Shown in pieces: positions 5,785 through 9,278 of a stretch of DNA of 9,278 nucleotides. Both the position numbers and the translations under genes were made by a program. Source of the stretch: CAMCXT01 sp046302715 (lineage in GTDB: Bacteria; Bacteroidota; Bacteroidia; M30B66); assembly GCA_046302715.1 (NCBI GenBank), contig JBKCHQ010000088.1, positions 1-9,278 on the forward strand. The letters are read 5' to 3'. The notes under the pieces are model-generated. The model was not told the origin of the DNA, did no database searches, and saw only the letters and a list, made by a program, of their open reading frames with translations. Within the stretch, counting starts at the first letter, position 1. Every line of letters starts with the position of its first letter.

Positions 5785-6663
5785 ATGGAACTTACCCGCA
5801 CCTCCGATAAATGGTATGCCGCCTTGGCAACCTTGCTGTTTCATGCCTTGTTGGTGTTGCTATTTTTTCTTTACACAGTAATTACCCCATTACCACCATT
5901 CGTAGAAGAAGCTGGCGGTGGAGGCGGATTGGGTGTGGAACTTAATTTTGGCGATTCGGAGGAAGGTATGGGAAATATTAATCCCGAGTTGTTAAGCGCC
6001 AACTCGCCCAATAATTCATCGCAATCGTCGAGCGATCCTGTAATGCTTGATGAAGATAACGACGATAATTATATTGAAGAACTCAATAAAAAAACACCTA
6101 AAGACACAAAGCGTCCCGAGCTAAAACGCCCGCAAGACGGTCCTACCATTACCCAGAAAAACAACACGCCCGAAAATACGCCCGATAAACGTGCCTTGTA
6201 TTCAGGCAATAAAGGTGGCAGTGAGGGTAAAACAGGCAAGGCGGGCAATCAAGGCAGTAAAGACGGAAAAGATCCTTTCGCACCTGTATATAGCGGCAAA
6301 GGTGGAGGCGATGGAAAGGGCGATGGCAGCGGTTCGGGTGGAGGATCAGGCGACGGTAAAGGTCCAGGTAAAGGTTCGGGAACTGGCCCCGGTGTTTCGT
6401 TTTCGTTGTTGAACCGATCTCCATTATCATTACCTAAACCCTCCTATAATTCAGAAAAATCGGGTAAAGTGGTTGTAGATATAACGGTGGATGAAAGTGG
6501 TAAAGTAATTAAAGCTGTTGCCGGAGGCAGAGGAACCACAGTACAAGATAAAAGCTTATTCGAACAAGCCGAAGCTGCGGCACGTAAGGCTAAATTTAAT
6601 CCCAGCAGTACGGGCGAAAAAAAGCAGATTGGAACCATAACCTACAACTTTATTCGCAGATAA
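5785..6663 (+). CDS. TonB/TolA-like energy transducer with glycine-rich periplasmic linker
   Basis: A 292-residue protein with one N-terminal transmembrane helix at about 11-33, containing Thr16 and His20 in the Ser/Thr-x3-His arrangement used by TonB and TolA to couple to the ExbB/ExbD-type motor. The periplasmic part is disordered-looking: a Gly patch (44-48), an acidic Asn/Ser/Asp region (52-98), a Lys/Pro stretch (101-136), then Gly/Lys/Ser/Asp repeats at about 141-203 where TonB would have Pro-Lys/Pro-Glu repeats. The C-terminal domain (about 216-292) is TonB-C-like: VVVDITVDESGKVIKAV (229-245), AARKAKFNP (265-273) and a final beta strand TITYNFIRR. The ATG at 5785 is preferred over a TTG at 5779 that would abut the upstream stop. 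With no tolB or pal nearby, either a TonB role (powering outer-membrane transporters) or a TolA-like envelope role is possible. Confidence 0.87.
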   Translation: MELTRTSDKWYAALATLLFHALLVLLFFLYTVITPLPPFVEEAGGGGGLGVELNFGDSEEGMGNINPELLSANSPNNSSQSSSDPVMLDEDNDDNYIEELNKKTPKDTKRPELKRPQDGPTITQKNNTPENTPDKRALYSGNKGGSEGKTGKAGNQGSKDGKDPFAPVYSGKGGGDGKGDGSGSGGGSGDGKGPGKGSGTGPGVSFSLLNRSPLSLPKPSYNSEKSGKVVVDITVDESGKVIKAVAGGRGTTVQDKSLFEQAEAAARKAKFNPSSTGEKKQIGTITYNFIRR

Positions 6664-6665
6664 AC

Positions 6666-7955
6666 ATGCGCTACGCCGAGGCGCTGCAGTTCATTTATAG
6701 TCGCCTGCCCATGTTTACCCGTGTTGGTGCAGCTGCATATAAAACCGGAATGGGCAATATTGAGCGGTTTTGTGCGGCGCTCGATAATCCGCAAACGCAA
6801 TTCAAAGCCATTCATATAGCCGGTACCAACGGCAAGGGCTCTAGTTCGCACATGCTGGCTTCGGTGCTGCAGGAGGCCGGTTATACAACGGGCTTATTTA
6901 CCTCGCCGCACCTCAAAGATTTTCGCGAACGCATTCGTATAAACGGCACTCCAATTTCGGCTAGAGCATTGAGCAATTTTGTTCACGCACATCAAGAAAC
7001 GATGGAGCAGTTGGAGCTTTCATTTTTCGAAATGAATGTGGCCTTGGCTTTTTGGTGGTTTGCTCAACAAAAAGTGGATATAGCGGTAATTGAAACCGGG
7101 TTGGGCGGCCGGCTCGATTCTACCAATATAATTGATCCGCAGCTGAGCCTCATCACCAACATTAGCTTCGACCACACCGATTTGCTTGGCGATACCCTCG
7201 AAAAAATTGCCTTCGAAAAGGCGGGCATCATCAAATCCGCAAGACCAGTTATAATCAGCGAAACGCAGGCCACGATAAAGGCCTTATTTGAGCAACGGGC
7301 CGCAGCTTTGGGCAGCCGCATTTGTTTTGCCGACCTTGAAGTTGATGTGAAAAATGAAGGCTTCGTCGGTGGCGAAGTTCCCATGCTAAAAGCCACTATT
7401 ACACATTCGAATCATTCCCTCAAGGTAGAAACTCCATTGGCCGGAAACTATCAGTTGCGAAATTTGGCCGGTGTTTATGCATCACTTGATGAACTTAAGC
7501 GCTTGGGTTGGGCAATCAGCGATGCGCACATAGTTAAAGGCATTCGTAACGTGAAAGAAAATACCGGCCTGCGCGGACGTTGGGATAAAATGGGCAGCAA
7601 ACCCGATATTTATGCCGACACCGGACATAACGAAGCCGGAATTGCAGAGGTACTGAAAATGATTGATCGGCTGAATTTCGAAAAGCTGCATTGGGTGTGG
7701 GGCATGGTGTCGGATAAGGATTATGCGAAAATACTTTCGATGTTGCCCAAAACGGCGCAATACTATTTTTGTAAACCCAATATTCCAAGGGGCTTGGATG
7801 TTTCAGTGTTGCATGAAGCGGCACAAAAACTGAGACTTCGTGGCAGAACCTATGGATCTGTGAGGAGAGCCCTGGCTGCCGCCCGTAAAGCAGCAACACC
7901 CAACGATGTTATTCTTATTGGAGGCAGCACCTTTGTGGTGGCGGAGGTGGTATAG
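6666..7955 (+). CDS. folC: Bifunctional dihydrofolate synthase/folylpolyglutamate synthase
   Basis: A 429-residue cytoplasmic Mur-ligase-type enzyme of normal FolC length. It adds glutamate to dihydropteroate and then extends the glutamate tail of folates, using ATP. Visible motifs in order: the P-loop HIAGTNGKGSSSHML (50-64); TGLFTSPHLKDFRERIRING (75-94), the folate-binding loop region; the family signature ETGLGGRLDSTN (143-154); ITNISFDHTDLLG (163-175); FEKAGIIK (183-190), with Lys185 near the position of the carbamylated lysine; LRGRWD (302-307); and DTGHNEAGI (318-326), the C-domain ATP-side motif, in a variant form where many FolC proteins read DxAHNP. The ATG lies 2 bases after the transducer stop, so it is the last gene of the operon. 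The link to the envelope motor is one of gene order only; this arrangement recurs in Bacteroidota. No strong terminator follows before the converging gene. Confidence 0.95.
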   Translation: MRYAEALQFIYSRLPMFTRVGAAAYKTGMGNIERFCAALDNPQTQFKAIHIAGTNGKGSSSHMLASVLQEAGYTTGLFTSPHLKDFRERIRINGTPISARALSNFVHAHQETMEQLELSFFEMNVALAFWWFAQQKVDIAVIETGLGGRLDSTNIIDPQLSLITNISFDHTDLLGDTLEKIAFEKAGIIKSARPVIISETQATIKALFEQRAAALGSRICFADLEVDVKNEGFVGGEVPMLKATITHSNHSLKVETPLAGNYQLRNLAGVYASLDELKRLGWAISDAHIVKGIRNVKENTGLRGRWDKMGSKPDIYADTGHNEAGIAEVLKMIDRLNFEKLHWVWGMVSDKDYAKILSMLPKTAQYYFCKPNIPRGLDVSVLHEAAQKLRLRGRTYGSVRRALAAARKAATPNDVILIGGSTFVVAEVV

Positions 7956-8024
7956 TGGGGAATTAAAATGAAATTATGCTCGAAGGCAAGTATCGATAAC
8001 CTTCATCCATCCTTCTGCATATCA

Positions 8025-8354
8025 TTAGTCTTCTCTTTTAAGGCTCCTTACCCAACGATACAGCATCAACACCACAAAACTTAGCCAACCCAAAGGGTAG
8101 GGCACAAGGGCCACAATCCACCACCACTCTTTAGAGGGGACAAAACCGCCCAGCGATGAAACCCACCATAAACACGTAACGCCAAAGCAAATGAACGCCG
8201 AAATAATCGCAAATGCCAAACGGTGTCTATCATTAAGTTTAAATGCCGCAAACCCCAATACCACACTTGCTATGGCGATAATAAGGCTTCCTTCCATCGG
8301 ATCGATGGCCGCAATGAACATTAGCGCTACAGCAATGCGAAAGACCTTTTTCAA
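8025..8354 (-). CDS. Small integral membrane protein of unknown function
   Basis: A 109-residue, strongly hydrophobic protein that I cannot assign to a named family. Three to four membrane segments can be seen: about 4-18, 22-38, 46-67 and 78-100. Short polar loops hold conserved-looking features: DPMEGS (18-23), NDRHR (41-45), SSLGGFVPSKEWWW (66-79) and YPLGW (86-90), with a basic tail RWVRSLKRED. The start is TTG at 8354, because MKKVFRIAVAL gives a sensible membrane-protein N-terminus and no ATG or GTG lies upstream in frame. An ATG at 8321 (codon 12) is the alternative and would remove most of the first segment. It lies 26 bases after the S46 peptidase stop, so the two are probably co-transcribed. 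Its stop faces that of folC across 69 bases. Confidence 0.72.
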   Translation of the reverse strand: MKKVFRIAVALMFIAAIDPMEGSLIIAIASVVLGFAAFKLNDRHRLAFAIISAFICFGVTCLWWVSSLGGFVPSKEWWWIVALVPYPLGWLSFVVLMLYRWVRSLKRED

Positions 8355-8380
8355 TGCCCAGAGAAATGTTTCGGTGTAAA

Positions 8381-9278
8381 TTATTTTACCAGACTCATTT
8401 CTTTTATTAAGTGTTCGGCCCCGGCATATTTATCAATAACCCACAGCGTATAGCGCACATCCAGCACGATGTTGCGCACCTGATTAATATCGTAATACAC
8501 ATCGCTCATGGTGCCTTGCCAGTTGCGATCGAAATTGGTACCAATAAGCTGGCCTTTGGCATTAAGCACCGGACTCCCCGAATTGCCGCCCGTGGTATGA
8601 TTTGAAGCCGCAAAACAAGTGTGGAGGCTGCCATCTTTATCGGCATACGGACCGTAATCTTTTCGTTCGATTAATTGCTTCAGGCGCTCCGGAATTTCAT
8701 GATCGGCAGCACCGGCTCTGTTCTTTTGAAGGATGCCATCAGCCGTTGTAAACCAGCGGTATTCGGTAGCATCAGCAGGGGTATAGCCTTCAACTTTGCC
8801 GAAAGCAACACGCAGCGTAGAGTTTGCATCGGGATAATAGCGTTTCTCGGGTACCACCTCGCGCAGCGCTTTTACATACAACCGATTAAGTGGTACAAGT
8901 CTTCCTGAAATACCACCCATTTCTTTGGTGATGCTATTGCGGAAGTACGAATAATAAGCATCGGCCAGGCGATACGCCATATCGTTCGAAATGGTCGCAA
9001 GCATTTCGGCATTCCCCGCTTTTAGCAGGGCATTTACTTTATTTTCGTCGCTTAGCACCGATTTAGCAAACAAGTCATTACAAAATGCTTCCACCTCTGC
9101 AGGGCTCATGTTTTTATGCAGCGCCTTGTAATCGTCGGGCGCATAGGGCGCTCTCGAATGGGAATAATAATAAGCAAGCATCTCCCCAGCAGTTTCTCGA
9201 TCAATTGCAGCGTAATAATCTTTGAAAAACTCGGCACTTCTCTGCAATTGTGCATTAAGCAGCTCTTTTCCTTTATCG
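8381..9278 (-). CDS. S46 family dipeptidyl peptidase, DPP11-like (Asp/Glu-specific), C-terminal part
   Basis: The reading frame is open to the right window edge, so the N-terminus is outside. About 298 residues of a protein that is usually about 720 long are visible. The serine-protease lobe is clear: HTTGGNSGSPVLN (numbering from Met at 9247: residues 217-229) with nucleophile Ser223, encoded at 8579-8581, then LIGTNFDRNWQGTMSD and VRNIVLDVRYTLWVIDKYAG. The catalytic His and Asp lie in the missing part. Eighteen residues after the Ser is Arg241 (8525-8527). In Porphyromonas S46 enzymes the equivalent residue (673, with Ser655) is Arg in DPP11, which removes dipeptides ending in Asp/Glu, and Gly in DPP7. 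The upstream helical segment with YPDANSTLRVAFG (138-150) is also family-typical. The enzyme acts in the periplasm or at the surface in peptide nutrition. The Met-like start at 9247 is an internal TTG, not the true start. Confidence 0.93.
   Translation of the reverse strand, partial: DKGKELLNAQLQRSAEFFKDYYAAIDRETAGEMLAYYYSHSRAPYAPDDYKALHKNMSPAEVEAFCNDLFAKSVLSDENKVNALLKAGNAEMLATISNDMAYRLADAYYSYFRNSITKEMGGISGRLVPLNRLYVKALREVVPEKRYYPDANSTLRVAFGKVEGYTPADATEYRWFTTADGILQKNRAGAADHEIPERLKQLIERKDYGPYADKDGSLHTCFAASNHTTGGNSGSPVLNAKGQLIGTNFDRNWQGTMSDVYYDINQVRNIVLDVRYTLWVIDKYAGAEHLIKEMSLVK

Noticed and set aside
6292..6393. Gly/Asp/Lys repeat in the transducer gene as a tandem DNA repeat or recombination site
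   Set aside because: The DNA is degenerate at third positions with no constant unit. It is a protein-level linker.
7982..8004. GAAGG/CCTTC inverted repeat between folC and the membrane-protein gene as a terminator
   Set aside because: Only five base pairs with a 13-base loop and no adjacent T-run on either strand.

Overview
The window looks like core chromosome of a Bacteroidota species, possibly of the Bacteroidales/Marinilabiliales type. The lines of evidence are: an S16-like tail rich in Ala, Pro and Glu ahead of rimM; gene starts preceded by A-rich leaders without clear Shine-Dalgarno sequences; signal peptides ending in Ala-Gln; an S46 dipeptidyl peptidase; and an ExbB-ExbD-TonB-like-FolC gene order that is common in this phylum. 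Assignment below phylum is a guess. I see no tRNA, rRNA, insertion sequence, integrase, phage gene or CRISPR array.

Layout, left to right. Positions 1-735 hold the end of a probable rpsP (30S protein S16) and a complete rimM, four bases apart, forming a ribosome-assembly operon. Positions 744-1841 (minus) encode a secreted outer-membrane barrel of the Omp85/BamA type without room for POTRA domains. Diverging from it, 33 bases away, is a secreted Ca2+-dependent PI-specific phospholipase C-like protein (1875-2969). A lipoprotein of the YiiX-like permuted NlpC/P60 family follows (3264-3950). A bidirectional terminator (3993-4018) separates it from a small, extraordinarily acidic protein on the minus strand (4040-4336).

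Positions 4667-7955 form a tight four-gene operon: an ExbB/TolQ proton-channel subunit, an ExbD/TolR subunit, a TonB/TolA-like energy transducer with a glycine-rich linker, and folC (dihydrofolate/folylpolyglutamate synthase). Spacings are a 1-base overlap, 6 bases and 2 bases. The first three products should form a proton-motive-force-driven inner-membrane motor reaching across the periplasm. folC is a metabolic passenger.

The right end (8025-9278, minus) carries the C-terminal part of an S46 serine dipeptidyl peptidase. Its S1-pocket residue predicts cleavage after Asp/Glu (DPP11-like). A small membrane protein of unknown function with a TTG start follows it.

Most genes are recognisable housekeeping or envelope functions, and I found no clear evidence of a new multi-gene system. 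The items most worth a second look are the acidic 98-residue protein, the phospholipase C/barrel/YiiX-like envelope cluster, the SxxxH-type transducer with its glycine linker, and the acidic-specific S46 peptidase.
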